Assembly: GCA_016873225.1 (NCBI GenBank)
Contig: VGXS01000002.1
Coordinates: 186,001 to 250,000 of the forward strand
Reading direction: 5' to 3'
Origin: Planctomycetota bacterium
Lineage (GTDB): Bacteria; Planctomycetota; Planctomycetia; Gemmatales; Gemmataceae
DNA: 64,000 nucleotides
The notes under the pieces are model-generated. The model did no database searches and was not told where the DNA came from. It was given only the letters and a program-made list of their open reading frames with translations. The position numbers were made by a program, and so were the translations under genes. Below, one piece after another: positions 1-7,887 of this stretch; the first letter of the stretch is position 1; each line of letters opens with the position of its first letter.

Positions 1-17
1 GCCCGATCAGGTTCCTC

Positions 18-1559
18 ATGGCCCGGCTGCCGGTCGCCTTCGCGGTGGCTTGGCTGGCCCTGGTGGCCGGCGCGGGTTGCGGACGGCGTCCGGCGGTTGT
101 GCAGGGTGAAGTTCCCGGCATCGGTATCCTCGACGGCTGGGACGCGGCGTTCTACCTCGACGGTTCACGCGCCGGCACGGTGCATACCACGGTCGAGCGT
201 TCCTCCCAGCCACCCGAGCTGTATAAGACCCGCGTTTTCATGGACCTGCGCGTCAAGCGGTATGGGCAGGTTGTGCCCATGCGCATGGAGCAGACAACCG
301 TGGAGGATGCCGCCGGAAAAATGGTCCGCATGGAAATCGTCCAATACCTCGACCAGGGAAACCAGCGGGCCACCGGCGTTGTCGATGGCGACTCGATCAT
401 CATCAAGAGCCAGGGCACGGCGGGTGAGCGGCGCGTGCCCCTTCCCAGCTTGGCAATCGGGCCGTGGAGGCAAAGCCAGATTCTTCGCGAACAGGCGGGC
501 AAGACCGGCGCCACCTGGAAAATGGACACCTTCGAGCTTTCCCTGCAGGTGCCGACAGTCCTCAACGGCCGCGTCATCGGCCCCGAAAAAACCGATGTCC
601 TCATCGAAAGGGATGGCAAGCTGGCCCCCGAACCCAAGGAACTGGTCCGGTGCGAGATCACCTGCGATCCGGTCAAGATTGGCGGACAGGCCACGCCCCT
701 GCCGGCGCTTGACCAATGGCTTGAAGGCGGCGAGGTTGTCCGTTCGAGGGTTGACATGCCGGGTCTCGGCCCGATCACGATGTACCGGGTTCCGGAGGAG
801 GCGGCCCGCAAGGCCGACGCCAGTGGAGCGGCCCTGCCCGACCTGGGATCCCAAACGCTGGTGTTCCTCGACAAGCCGGTAGCCGACATCCACAACAAGG
901 CGGAAGTCGTTTACGGCTTCACCCTGCCGGGAGACTCCAGTCCGGCGACATCGTTCACCATCGACTGGAGACAGTCGGCGGGTCAGGCGAAGGGCGAAGC
1001 ATTCGACCTGAAGGTCACGAGCGAAACGCTGACGCCTTCTCCGAAGCCGGGAGCCAACGCCTTGGCTCCCAACTTCTTCCTCGACTCCTCCGACAAGGCC
1101 GTGGCCGCGCTGGCGGCAGGTCCGGCAGGCAACCAGCCATGGGAAGTGGCGAAGGCGCTCGAGCGATTGGTGCACGACCGGATGAGCACGACGAGCGGAA
1201 TCGGGTTCGCCACCGCCGGCCAGGTGGCGCGCGAACTCAAGGGAGATTGCCGGCAGCACGCGATGCTATTGGCCACCCTGTGCCGAGCCCGGCAAATTCC
1301 CGCCCGCACGGCGCTGGGATTGGTCTATATCATCGACCGTGCCTCCGGAAAACCGGCACTCGGTTTCCATATGTGGACCGAGGTTTACTGCGACGGAGGG
1401 TGGCGTGGATTGGACGCCACGATGGGCGAGGGGAAAATCGGCCCCGGGCATGTCAAGGTGGCGGACACCACCTGGTCGGAAGCGCCGAGCCTGGCGCCGC
1501 TTCTTCCCGTGCTCCGCGTGATGGGCAGGCTGAAGGCAACCGTGGTTTCCTTCCGATGA
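18..1559 (+). CDS. Transglutaminase-like domain lipoprotein
   Basis: 513-residue exported protein. The N-terminus is a hydrophobic signal ending in a lipobox-like AG-Cys21, so it is probably lipid-anchored outside the cytoplasmic membrane. The C-terminal third carries a transglutaminase/protease-like core: Cys411 in a GDCRQHA context, His451 in GFHMW and Asp466 in GLDATMG form the expected Cys-His-Asp triad. The first 350 residues match no family I recognise. In planctomycetes such proteins are usually of unknown substrate; peptide cleavage or crosslinking are the family options. The ATG lies 17 bases into the window, so upstream context is missing. The next gene follows after 21 bp and is probably co-transcribed. 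Confidence 0.85.
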   Translation: MARLPVAFAVAWLALVAGAGCGRRPAVVQGEVPGIGILDGWDAAFYLDGSRAGTVHTTVERSSQPPELYKTRVFMDLRVKRYGQVVPMRMEQTTVEDAAGKMVRMEIVQYLDQGNQRATGVVDGDSIIIKSQGTAGERRVPLPSLAIGPWRQSQILREQAGKTGATWKMDTFELSLQVPTVLNGRVIGPEKTDVLIERDGKLAPEPKELVRCEITCDPVKIGGQATPLPALDQWLEGGEVVRSRVDMPGLGPITMYRVPEEAARKADASGAALPDLGSQTLVFLDKPVADIHNKAEVVYGFTLPGDSSPATSFTIDWRQSAGQAKGEAFDLKVTSETLTPSPKPGANALAPNFFLDSSDKAVAALAAGPAGNQPWEVAKALERLVHDRMSTTSGIGFATAGQVARELKGDCRQHAMLLATLCRARQIPARTALGLVYIIDRASGKPALGFHMWTEVYCDGGWRGLDATMGEGKIGPGHVKVADTTWSEAPSLAPLLPVLRVMGRLKATVVSFR

Positions 1560-1580
1560 TCCCTTGGGGGAGGAACGCCG

Positions 1581-2408
1581 ATGATCGCCTTGGCCTTGAT
1601 CTCATTTCTGGCACAAGCCCAGGGGCCGGTGGCCCCTCCCGAAGGCGCCGTGGAATTCCGTAATGTCCGCGCCACCATGGGACTGCTGGGTCCGGCCCGC
1701 AAGGACCAGGACAAATTCCAGCCGGGTGAACTGATCCTTTATTCGTTCGACCTCGCCAACTTGCAGTCGACCCCCGAGGGGCTGTGCCGCTACGCGCTGG
1801 GTGTGGAATTCCTCGACTCCAAGGGGGCAATCCTGTTTCCCAAGGAGGAAATGAGGCTGCGGGAATCGCAGGCGCTCTGTCCGCTCGGCGGCAACCTGGT
1901 GCCGACATTCGCCTATGCGGACACCGATCCGGACCTGAAGCCGGGCCGCTACCTGTTCCGGGTCAAGGTGACGGACCGCCTCTCCGGGCGCACGGGAACC
2001 CTTGAGAAGTCGTTCGAGATCGTTCCGAGGTCGTTCTCACTGATCAGGCTGAGTTGGATGTACGCCACCTCGGGTGACACCGCGCCGCCCCTGGGAACCC
2101 CGGGACAGGGGTTCTTGCTGACATTCGTCGTGTCGCAGTTCACCGTCGATGACAAGTCCGGCCGCAGCGATGTCGAGGTGACCATCAAGGTTCTTGATGA
2201 ATCGGGAAAGCCCGTGGCATCGAAGCCTTTCACCGGCATGATCACCGTGCCGGAAGACGAGGCCAGGCGCTTTCACCTCATACGCTTCCCGTTCCAGCCC
2301 AACCGCGCCGGCCAGTTCACGCTGGAGATCAAGGCTACCGACAGGAAGGCCGCGGGAATGCCCGTCACCACCACAAGGGTTCCGTTCTCCGTGGTGGAAC
2401 CCCGCTGA
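1581..2408 (+). CDS. Hypothetical secreted protein
   Basis: 275-residue protein with a short hydrophobic N-terminus ending near an AQA-like signal peptidase site, so probably exported. The body alternates beta-strand-like stretches and looks like one or two Ig-like/beta-sandwich modules, including a phrase resembling 'GRYLFRVKVTDRLSGRTG' that is typical of extracellular sandwich domains. No catalytic motif was recognised. A strong Shine-Dalgarno (GGGGGAGGA) sits 6 bases before the ATG, 21 bp after the transglutaminase-like gene, so the two likely form one operon and may act together at the cell surface. Confidence 0.75.
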   Translation: MIALALISFLAQAQGPVAPPEGAVEFRNVRATMGLLGPARKDQDKFQPGELILYSFDLANLQSTPEGLCRYALGVEFLDSKGAILFPKEEMRLRESQALCPLGGNLVPTFAYADTDPDLKPGRYLFRVKVTDRLSGRTGTLEKSFEIVPRSFSLIRLSWMYATSGDTAPPLGTPGQGFLLTFVVSQFTVDDKSGRSDVEVTIKVLDESGKPVASKPFTGMITVPEDEARRFHLIRFPFQPNRAGQFTLEIKATDRKAAGMPVTTTRVPFSVVEPR

Positions 2409-2435
2409 CTTAACAGGTTTTTCATCTCACGGGCG

Positions 2436-2465
2436 TTGACGGGGGTGGGGCCCGGAGATGATATT
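2436..2465 (+). promoter_or_regulatory. Candidate sigma-70 promoter for csrA
   Basis: TTGACG at 2436-2441 and GATATT at 2460-2465 are separated by 18 bp and match the -35 and -10 consensus at 5/6 and 4/6. Transcription from here would leave a leader of about 165 nt before csrA. This is a by-eye match only. Confidence 0.4.
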
Positions 2466-2501
2466 AAGGCTATGTCGGAGCAAGGTCGATGCCCGGCAAC
2501 C

Positions 2502-2553
2502 GGTTCCCCAGCAAGCCGGAACCCTCGATCGTGTTCCACCGGGAGGGTGGAAC
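2502..2553 (+). promoter_or_regulatory. Two stable hairpins in the csrA leader, one presenting GGA in its loop
   Basis: Two perfect stem-loops lie upstream of csrA. GGTTCC (2502-2507) pairs with GGAACC (2518-2523). GTTCCACC (2533-2540) pairs with GGTGGAAC (2546-2553) around the five-base loop GGGAG. CsrA recognises GGA in hairpin loops, and the csrA Shine-Dalgarno at about 2621-2627 also contains GGA. Autoregulation by CsrA of its own mRNA is therefore plausible; this is inferred from known CsrA biology, not shown. Confidence 0.45.
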
Positions 2554-2636
2554 TCCAGCGCCACTCCGAATGATGCGATTTCGCGGCCTGCTCGCCTGCG
2601 TTTTCCCGTTCGGGAGCGTCCAGGAGGGATGTTTTT

Positions 2637-2855
2637 ATGCTGGTTCTTTCAAGGAAGAAGGACGAAAGCATCGTCATCAACGGCTCGATCGTTGTGACGA
2701 TTGTTGAAGTCCGCGGCGACAAGGTGCGGTTGGGCATCGTGGCGCCTCGTGAAGTTTCCGTGCACCGCAGCGAAGTGATCGAGGCCATCGAGGCCCGATT
2801 GATGCCGGCGGTTGATCCGTTGGTTGCCGACCCCGTTCCACCCAGCTTGAACTGA
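2637..2855 (+). CDS. csrA: Carbon storage regulator CsrA
   Basis: 72-residue RNA-binding protein. The N-terminus MLVLSRKKDESIVI and the following VEVRGDKVRLGI and APREVSVHR segments are the diagnostic CsrA/RsmA strands, including the conserved Arg in 'VHRSEV' used to contact GGA sites in mRNA leaders. CsrA homodimers block translation or alter stability of target mRNAs in the cytoplasm. An AGGAGGG Shine-Dalgarno lies just upstream of the ATG. The last 15 residues are a non-conserved tail. It is monocistronic and converges on the sigma-54 activator gene that ends 24 bp downstream on the other strand. Confidence 0.97.
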   Translation: MLVLSRKKDESIVINGSIVVTIVEVRGDKVRLGIVAPREVSVHRSEVIEAIEARLMPAVDPLVADPVPPSLN

Positions 2856-2878
2856 GATTTCGAAACGCCGGGAATTCA

Positions 2879-4657
2879 TCAGGGCGGAAGCAAACCGTGC
2901 TTCCGCGCCTTGATTCCCAGAGTTTCCCGATGAATTCCCAGCAACTCCGCCGCCTTGGTCAGGTTTCCCGCGGTTTTCTCGAGGGCCCTGGCCATGGCGC
3001 GTTTCTCGGTGTTTTCAAGGTTGCAGTCAGCCTCGGCGGCCGCCGAGGCCGGAACCTTCGGAAGGTGCAGGTGCTCAGGGCCGATCTCCTCGGCCTCGGC
3101 CAGGTGAAACGCCGCCTCCACGACGGATCGCAGCTGACGAATGTTCCCGGGCCAGGCGTAAGCCTGCAAGGCCTCGATGGCCCCCTGGCCCAGGCGGGTG
3201 GCGCGGTGGCCCTGCGCCGAGAAACCCTCGAGGAACAGCCGGGCCAAAAGCGCGATGTCGCCGCCTCGATCGCGCAACGGCGGCGCCTCGATCACCACCG
3301 AGGCGATCCGGTAATAAAGGTCCTCGCGGAACCTTCCCGCGGCGACCTCGGCCAGAAGGTCGCGGTTGGTCGCGGCGATCAGCCGGACATCCACGACGCG
3401 TTCCTTGCCCTTCATCGGGCGGATGATCCCCGTCTCGAGCGCCCTGAGCAGCTTGGCCTGGCACTCCATGGGCAGTTCGCCCAGTTCATCGAGGAAAAGG
3501 GTGCCCTCATGCGCCTGCTGGAAAAAACCGGCGTGGCGGGAATCGGCTCCCGTAAAAGCGCCCCTTTCGTGTCCGAATAAATCACTTTCCGCCCTCGCGG
3601 GGTCGATCGACGCGCAGTTCACCGCCACCAGCGGCGCGCCCGCTCGGGGACTCGCCTTGTGGATCGCCTCGGCCACCAGCTCCTTGCCCGTGCCGCTCTC
3701 CCCGCGGATGAGCACGGACATCGGGCTGGGGGCCACCCGGGTGATCCGCCGGCGCATCTCGACGACGCCCGGGCTCTCGCCGACAATTCGACCATGCGCG
3801 CCGGCGCGGGCGGCGAGTCGCCTCACTTCGGCGCCAAGGGCGCTCCTCTCCCGGTCGGAGGCGAGCCAGAGCGCCGCCATGCGCGCCACGACCTGCGCGA
3901 AATGGGTTTCCCTTTCGACAAAACGCCCCTGTCTCCGGTACAGGTGGATCACCCCGATAGCCCGGGACACTCCCCCCTTTCGTTCAACCAGCGGAATCCC
4001 GAGGCTGTCCCCCACCCGTCCAAGGCTTTCACTCACATCCCCCCCGGAGCCCACGGATGCCTGCCACACCGGGGCCATTTCCGAGAGCGCCCTCCTGTTG
4101 AGTTCCCGGCTGAGGAAAGATCCGCCCGCGGTCGTTTCCGGAAATTGGGCCCTTAGCCGCAGGTCCTCGGCGTCGTTGCCGACGAAACCTGTCCATGTCG
4201 CGTGGGAATGACGGTGCAAGAGCGCCAGCGTTCCCTCAACCATCGCCTCGGCCGATGAAACGGTCTCGAGGAAGGCCAGGTACTCGACCAGGCCCGCCAT
4301 TTCCTCGCCTTGCCTGCGGTTGGAATCGGCGGAACCGGCCCCCACTTCCACCAGCACGCTGGTGTTTCCAAGCAGGAGAACCTGCGACCGCGACAGCACG
4401 AACTCGCCCGACTGCGCCACCCCGTCAACCAGAACCGGATTGGTTCCACTGAGATTAAGGAGGACCCAGTCGCCGCCCCGCGAGAAAATCTCCGCATGCC
4501 TCCGGCTGACCTGCTCGTCGGCAAACACCATGTCGTTGTCGGCATGGCGGCCCAACCGCACGGCCCCCGCCGCCGAACGCTCGATCCGGGCGGGCGCCAC
4601 GGCGTGTGAATCGCACCGCAGGGTCAGGTTTGGTATTAAAGTGGTGGCTTGGCTCAT
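2879..4657 (-). CDS. FHA-GAF sigma-54 dependent transcriptional activator
   Basis: 592-residue NtrC-class enhancer-binding protein. An N-terminal FHA domain (about residues 30-105, with LGRHADND and SRRHAE phosphopeptide-binding signatures) replaces the usual receiver domain. A GAF-like sensor spans about 120-270. The AAA+ domain has Walker A GESGTGKE (319-326) and GAFTGA at 366-371, the loop that contacts sigma-54. A Fis-type helix-turn-helix ends the protein ('NLTKAAELLGIHRETLGIKA'). The FHA domain suggests input from a Ser/Thr kinase; the kinase at 16158-17615 is one of presumably many candidates. It is transcribed alone, convergent with csrA. Confidence 0.93.
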   Translation of the reverse strand: MSQATTLIPNLTLRCDSHAVAPARIERSAAGAVRLGRHADNDMVFADEQVSRRHAEIFSRGGDWVLLNLSGTNPVLVDGVAQSGEFVLSRSQVLLLGNTSVLVEVGAGSADSNRRQGEEMAGLVEYLAFLETVSSAEAMVEGTLALLHRHSHATWTGFVGNDAEDLRLRAQFPETTAGGSFLSRELNRRALSEMAPVWQASVGSGGDVSESLGRVGDSLGIPLVERKGGVSRAIGVIHLYRRQGRFVERETHFAQVVARMAALWLASDRERSALGAEVRRLAARAGAHGRIVGESPGVVEMRRRITRVAPSPMSVLIRGESGTGKELVAEAIHKASPRAGAPLVAVNCASIDPARAESDLFGHERGAFTGADSRHAGFFQQAHEGTLFLDELGELPMECQAKLLRALETGIIRPMKGKERVVDVRLIAATNRDLLAEVAAGRFREDLYYRIASVVIEAPPLRDRGGDIALLARLFLEGFSAQGHRATRLGQGAIEALQAYAWPGNIRQLRSVVEAAFHLAEAEEIGPEHLHLPKVPASAAAEADCNLENTEKRAMARALEKTAGNLTKAAELLGIHRETLGIKARKHGLLPP

Positions 4658-4910
4658 GGGAAATCCATGGTCTCGACTTGGACATCAAATGCAAGATGTC
4701 CGCCCGGCCGTCCAAGGAAATCGTGGGCAACTCCGCCGGGATTGAAGAAGGTCGCATTCCGAAAGAAAACCCAACGGGAGAAAGCCTTCCCAAACCAATA
4801 AGCGGTCGATTGAACGCACCGTGAAAAGGCGAGTCCCAGCACCTTGGGCCGTCAAATTAAAGGCAGATATATAGCCAGCTTCTTATGAGCCATCAGGCCC
4901 GAAGATTCTC

Positions 4911-4939
4911 TCGACCACCCGGTTCCCGGCCGATATATT
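4911..4939 (+). promoter_or_regulatory. Candidate promoter for tRNA-Cys
   Basis: TCGACC (4911-4916) and TATATT (4934-4939) are 17 bp apart. The -10 ends 10 bp before the mature tRNA 5' end, so very little leader would be transcribed, as is common for single tRNA genes. Confidence 0.5.
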
Positions 4940-4949
4940 CCAAGTTCAA

Positions 4950-5020
4950 GGCCCCTTAGCCAAGCGGTAAGGCCGCGGATTGCAAATCCGCTACCCCCGG
5001 TTCGAATCCGGGAGGGGCCT
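4950..5020 (+). tRNA. tRNA-Cys (anticodon GCA)
   Basis: A 71-nt cloverleaf. The acceptor stem GGCCCCT pairs with AGGGGCC with a U discriminator, as expected for tRNA-Cys. The anticodon stem GCGGA/TCCGC encloses loop TTGCAAA with anticodon GCA, and the T arm CCCGG-TTCGAAT-CCGGG is perfect. CCA is not encoded. It is an isolated tRNA gene between the sigma-54 activator (divergent) and a degenerate region. Confidence 0.97.
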
Positions 5021-5057
5021 CTTAAAAGAAAACCCTTACAAATCCAGCACTTACGCG

Positions 5058-5087
5058 CGGCGCCCCACAAAGGCGCCGTGTTCTTTT
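5058..5087 (+). terminator. Probable Rho-independent terminator after tRNA-Cys
   Basis: CGGCGCC (5058-5064) and GGCGCCG (5072-5078) form a perfect 7-bp GC stem with a 7-nt loop, followed by a T-rich tract (TGTTCTTTTG). It lies 37 bp beyond the tRNA, in the right orientation to end that transcript. Confidence 0.6.
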
Positions 5088-5274
5088 GTCCCCATGGTTC
5101 TCCCGACTTTCGCATCCGCAAGCAGCACACCTTTGGCCACAGAACGCCATTTCATGCTTCATCGGCTTGTCTGTTGACTGTTTTCCGGTGGCAACTCGCG
5201 CGCCATGCCGCGCCCCGGAGAAATTGAAACGAAGCCAGGCTCAAACGAACAGGGCCGACCTGATTTGAAAAAAC

Positions 5275-5391
5275 GCTTGCCGGCAGGAGGCCAGACGAGT
5301 GGTTGATGCGGAAGTTCACCGGATCGGCGGTTCGGATGGTGGTGAACAAGGATGCGCCGTTGTTGGGGATGTCTTCGCTGTTGGGGGTTAA
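5275..5391 (-). pseudogene. Decayed coding fragment of unknown family
   Basis: About 39 codons in one minus-strand frame have strongly GC-biased third positions, like the real genes here, and read sensibly ('NSEDIPNNGASLF' ... 'ADPVNFRINHSS'). The frame loses this bias on both sides and no intact start or full domain is present. I read it as the remnant of a dead gene and do not recognise the family. The rest of 5088-5782 shows no credible gene on either strand. Confidence 0.3.
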
Positions 5392-5782
5392 CAATGCGCT
5401 CCTCCGGCAAGGACGGAAGGAATAAGCATCGCCGGTTTTTGGAAGTTTCCCGGACACGAATCTCAAGGATTCCGATGCCGCCAGGCATCCAAGCCAAGGC
5501 CAAAATGGATGGCAACAATTGTCGATTGGCAAGGGCGTTGTTTTTCATGAAGGGGGCTGATGAACATCGCTAATCCGCATGGGAGTCGCCCAAAACCTGA
5601 TTCACGATGTTGGTGGGCGCCAGGTAATTCATTGACCGGGCCCGATTGGATCGCTGAACCCAAGGGCAACGAAACCAATCACCGCAAACTTAAGATTATC
5701 TGGATGTTATTATTCACGAATGATACGACGGAGCCGATCAAGCGAAGCGAAAACAACTCCCGTTTTCATGGATAATCAATAT

Positions 5783-5826
5783 CCGGGAGTGCCAGCAAGC
5801 CGCCAGTGGCTAGCTGGCTCTCCCGG
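5783..5826. repeat. 44-nt near-perfect hairpin upstream of the DUF1559 cluster
   Basis: CCGGGAG-T-GCCAGC-A-AGCC (5783-5801) pairs with GGCT-A-GCTGGC-T-CTCCCGG (5808-5826) around the 6-nt loop GCCAGT. This gives 17 base pairs interrupted only by symmetric T-T and A-A mismatches. There is no T tract on either strand, so it is not a typical terminator. It could be a cruciform, a protein-binding site or a single-copy palindromic repeat. Confidence 0.6.
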
Positions 5827-5891
5827 CATACAAAAAGTTTGGCCAATTGTTGGAATCTGATTGAAATCAGCCAGCATTTCCGGCAATAATC

Positions 5892-6995
5892 ATGCATCCT
5901 CCCCGCGGATTGGCATACCTGATTCATTCATGCCATCTTCCACTCCTGGGAGTTCACCATGAACCTTCGACGGCGCATCCCAAGCCCTTTCGATTGGCGT
6001 TCACCCTGATTGAACTGCTCGTTGTGATTGCCATCATCGCCGTGCTGATAGGCCTCTTGGTTCCCGCGGTGCAGAAGGTGCGCGAGGCCGCCAACAGAAC
6101 CCAGTGCCAAAACAACTTGAAGCAAATCGGCCTGGCGATGCAAAACTACCATGGCGCGCACAACGCCTTTCCTCCCGGAACAAACAACCATTGCTTCGCC
6201 AGTTGGGCGGTATACATCCTGCCTTACCTCGAACAGCAGTCCATGTACGATCGACTCGATCTCAACACCCGGTTTTATGATGTGACCAACCCCGCTCCGG
6301 GTCCGTTGCCGAATGTCGATGCGCTCAAGGATTTCGCGCCGAGCGTTTACACCTGTCCATCAAGTCCGCTGCCCAAGTTGATCTGTCCGGAGGATTTGAA
6401 TTCCATCAACTGGGGCAAGCGCATTCTCGCGGGAAATTATGTCGCCATCATGGGAGCCTGCAACGGGCCGAACTCCGCGACCGAACCGGGAAGCGGGCTC
6501 ACCAGTTCCCGCGTCGTCGACAGGCGTCCGGCCGCCTCGATTCAGTACAACCACGGCGGGATCCTTGCCACCAATGGCGTGATCTTCCATCTGAGCAAGA
6601 CCCGCGTCGCGGACATTCTTGACGGCACCAGCAACACCATGCTGGTCGGCGAGCAATCCGACTGGGGCGTCGATCCGGGCGTCGACCCGAGCGGCACGGT
6701 TCGCAAGCCGCACGATATCCGCCAGACTTTCCGAGCCGGCCAGTGGGCCGGCAGCCAGCTTGAGGGAATGTCAGCCGTCACGGTCCGCTATCAAATCAAC
6801 ACCAAATCACGCGTCAACTTCAGTGACGGCATCGCCCGCTACGGGTGGAACACGCCGATCCAGTCCGCCCACTCCGGCGGGGCCTTCATGGTTCGCTGCG
6901 ATGGTGGCGTCTCCTTCCTTACCAGCGCCATGCCCTTCGATGTGCTCAAGTACCTGTGCACCCGCGATGACGGACAGGCTGTCAACCTCGAGTGA
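5892..6995 (+). CDS. DUF1559 prepilin-like protein (copy 1)
   Basis: Member of the large planctomycete DUF1559 family: a type IV prepilin-style N-terminus (FTLIELLVVIAIIAVLIG) followed by a beta-rich extracellular domain with the family's C-terminal H-S-G-G ... D-G-G pattern. Function is unknown; a pseudopilin or surface-structure subunit is the usual guess. The start is uncertain. The ATG at 5892 has no Shine-Dalgarno and gives an odd 38-residue leader. An ATG at 5959 with a good upstream GGGAG is out of frame and stops after 16 codons, suggesting a frameshift near the start. The first of three tandem DUF1559/lipoprotein modules. Confidence 0.88.
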   Translation: MHPPRGLAYLIHSCHLPLLGVHHEPSTAHPKPFRLAFTLIELLVVIAIIAVLIGLLVPAVQKVREAANRTQCQNNLKQIGLAMQNYHGAHNAFPPGTNNHCFASWAVYILPYLEQQSMYDRLDLNTRFYDVTNPAPGPLPNVDALKDFAPSVYTCPSSPLPKLICPEDLNSINWGKRILAGNYVAIMGACNGPNSATEPGSGLTSSRVVDRRPAASIQYNHGGILATNGVIFHLSKTRVADILDGTSNTMLVGEQSDWGVDPGVDPSGTVRKPHDIRQTFRAGQWAGSQLEGMSAVTVRYQINTKSRVNFSDGIARYGWNTPIQSAHSGGAFMVRCDGGVSFLTSAMPFDVLKYLCTRDDGQAVNLE

Positions 6996-7002
6996 AATAC
7001 CC

Positions 7003-7419
7003 ATGGCCAAAACCGCGCCTGTGTTAGCCATCGCTTTCATGCTGGCCGGCTGTTCGGGAGAACGGCCCATTACGCTGCATCCGGTGACCGGAAGAGTGAG
7101 CTTCGCGGGCAAGCCGGTTGCCAAAGGGGAGATCGTGTTTGTTCCTGATGCCGAAAAAGGCAACCCGCATCTCCAGTTCGGCATCGGCAAACTCAACCCC
7201 GACGGCACCTACACGGCCCAGACGCTGCAAAAGCCGGGTGTGCAGCCGGGTTGGTACAAGGTCATGATCATCGCCACGAAGAACGAACCGCAGGAGAGCC
7301 TTTCATGGATTCCCATCTGGATCGTTCCGGTCAATTACACGAAACCGGAGACAACCAACCTTCGCGCCGAGGTTGTTCCCAATGCGCCCGCGGGCGCCTA
7401 TGATTTCACGCTGGAATAA
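7003..7419 (+). CDS. Small lipoprotein, carboxypeptidase-regulatory-like fold
   Basis: 138-residue lipoprotein. The signal peptide ends in LAGC with Cys17 as lipidation site. The rest resembles the transthyretin/carboxypeptidase-regulatory-like beta-sandwich common in planctomycete lipoproteins (HPVTGRVSFAGKPVAKGEIVF, then a G-x-Y-x-A strand). It starts 7 bp after the DUF1559 stop, so it is certainly co-transcribed. This pairing recurs twice downstream, implying the lipoprotein works with its neighbouring prepilin-like protein. The ATG is preferred because it begins the signal peptide; the frame stays open far upstream inside the previous gene. Confidence 0.85.
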   Translation: MAKTAPVLAIAFMLAGCSGERPITLHPVTGRVSFAGKPVAKGEIVFVPDAEKGNPHLQFGIGKLNPDGTYTAQTLQKPGVQPGWYKVMIIATKNEPQESLSWIPIWIVPVNYTKPETTNLRAEVVPNAPAGAYDFTLE

Positions 7420-7887
7420 AGGCCTTAGCACAGCCCAATCGCATCTTCCGACTTGAGAGAACCGCAATCCGTAACCCGTATGTGGCGCCCACTTCGTTGA
7501 GGGGCGAAATGGCATGATTTAGAAATGATTTGCGGAACCTGTGCTTGAGACAATCGAAAAAAATGAAGCAGGCTCCAAACTGTGGCCAAAGGAATTGAGG
7601 TCGATAAACGGATTCAAGCAAGAACGCCGATATATCATAAAAATACAAAGATTTCATACAGTATCAGTATAGCCACAAAAGCCAATCCCCTACCCCCAGT
7701 CGAAATCCATTGTAATCCCATTTCATTCCAACAACTTTTAATTTCCCGCAATCCATTAGGCAAGCTCGATATTTGTGCCTTTGAAAATCACATTTTTAAT
7801 ATCCGTTCTTTGTGGACATGAAAAAACTGCCGATTAAGTTATATGTGTCTCATCATTTCTTGTTTTCTTCATCAATGGAGTCCTAAC
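7420..7887. other. AT-rich intergenic region with no gene
   Basis: This 468-bp stretch is clearly lower in GC than its surroundings, especially 7600-7830, and holds no convincing coding frame. It contains a degenerate copy of the repeat family seen near 25.9 kb (about 7489-7570). AT-richness directly upstream of the second DUF1559 gene may reflect a promoter region, but no confident -35/-10 pair could be chosen. Confidence 0.5.
7489..7570 (+). repeat. Degenerate third copy of the GAGGGGCGAA repeat
   Basis: The segment beginning CACTTCGTTGAGGGGCGAA and running through GGCATGATT, GAAATGA, TTG, TGTG and AATGAAG aligns in the same order with 25945-26030, by eye around three quarters identical. 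The left flank differs, so only the right half of the element is represented here. Confidence 0.55.

Noticed and set aside
2484-2560. CGGCAACC in the csrA leader resembling a SAM riboswitch core
   Set aside because: Only the GGCAACC element matches; the CTTATC/GATAAG helix and the GGTGCTAATTCC segment are missing and the downstream gene is csrA. Contrast the full set at 15971-16088.
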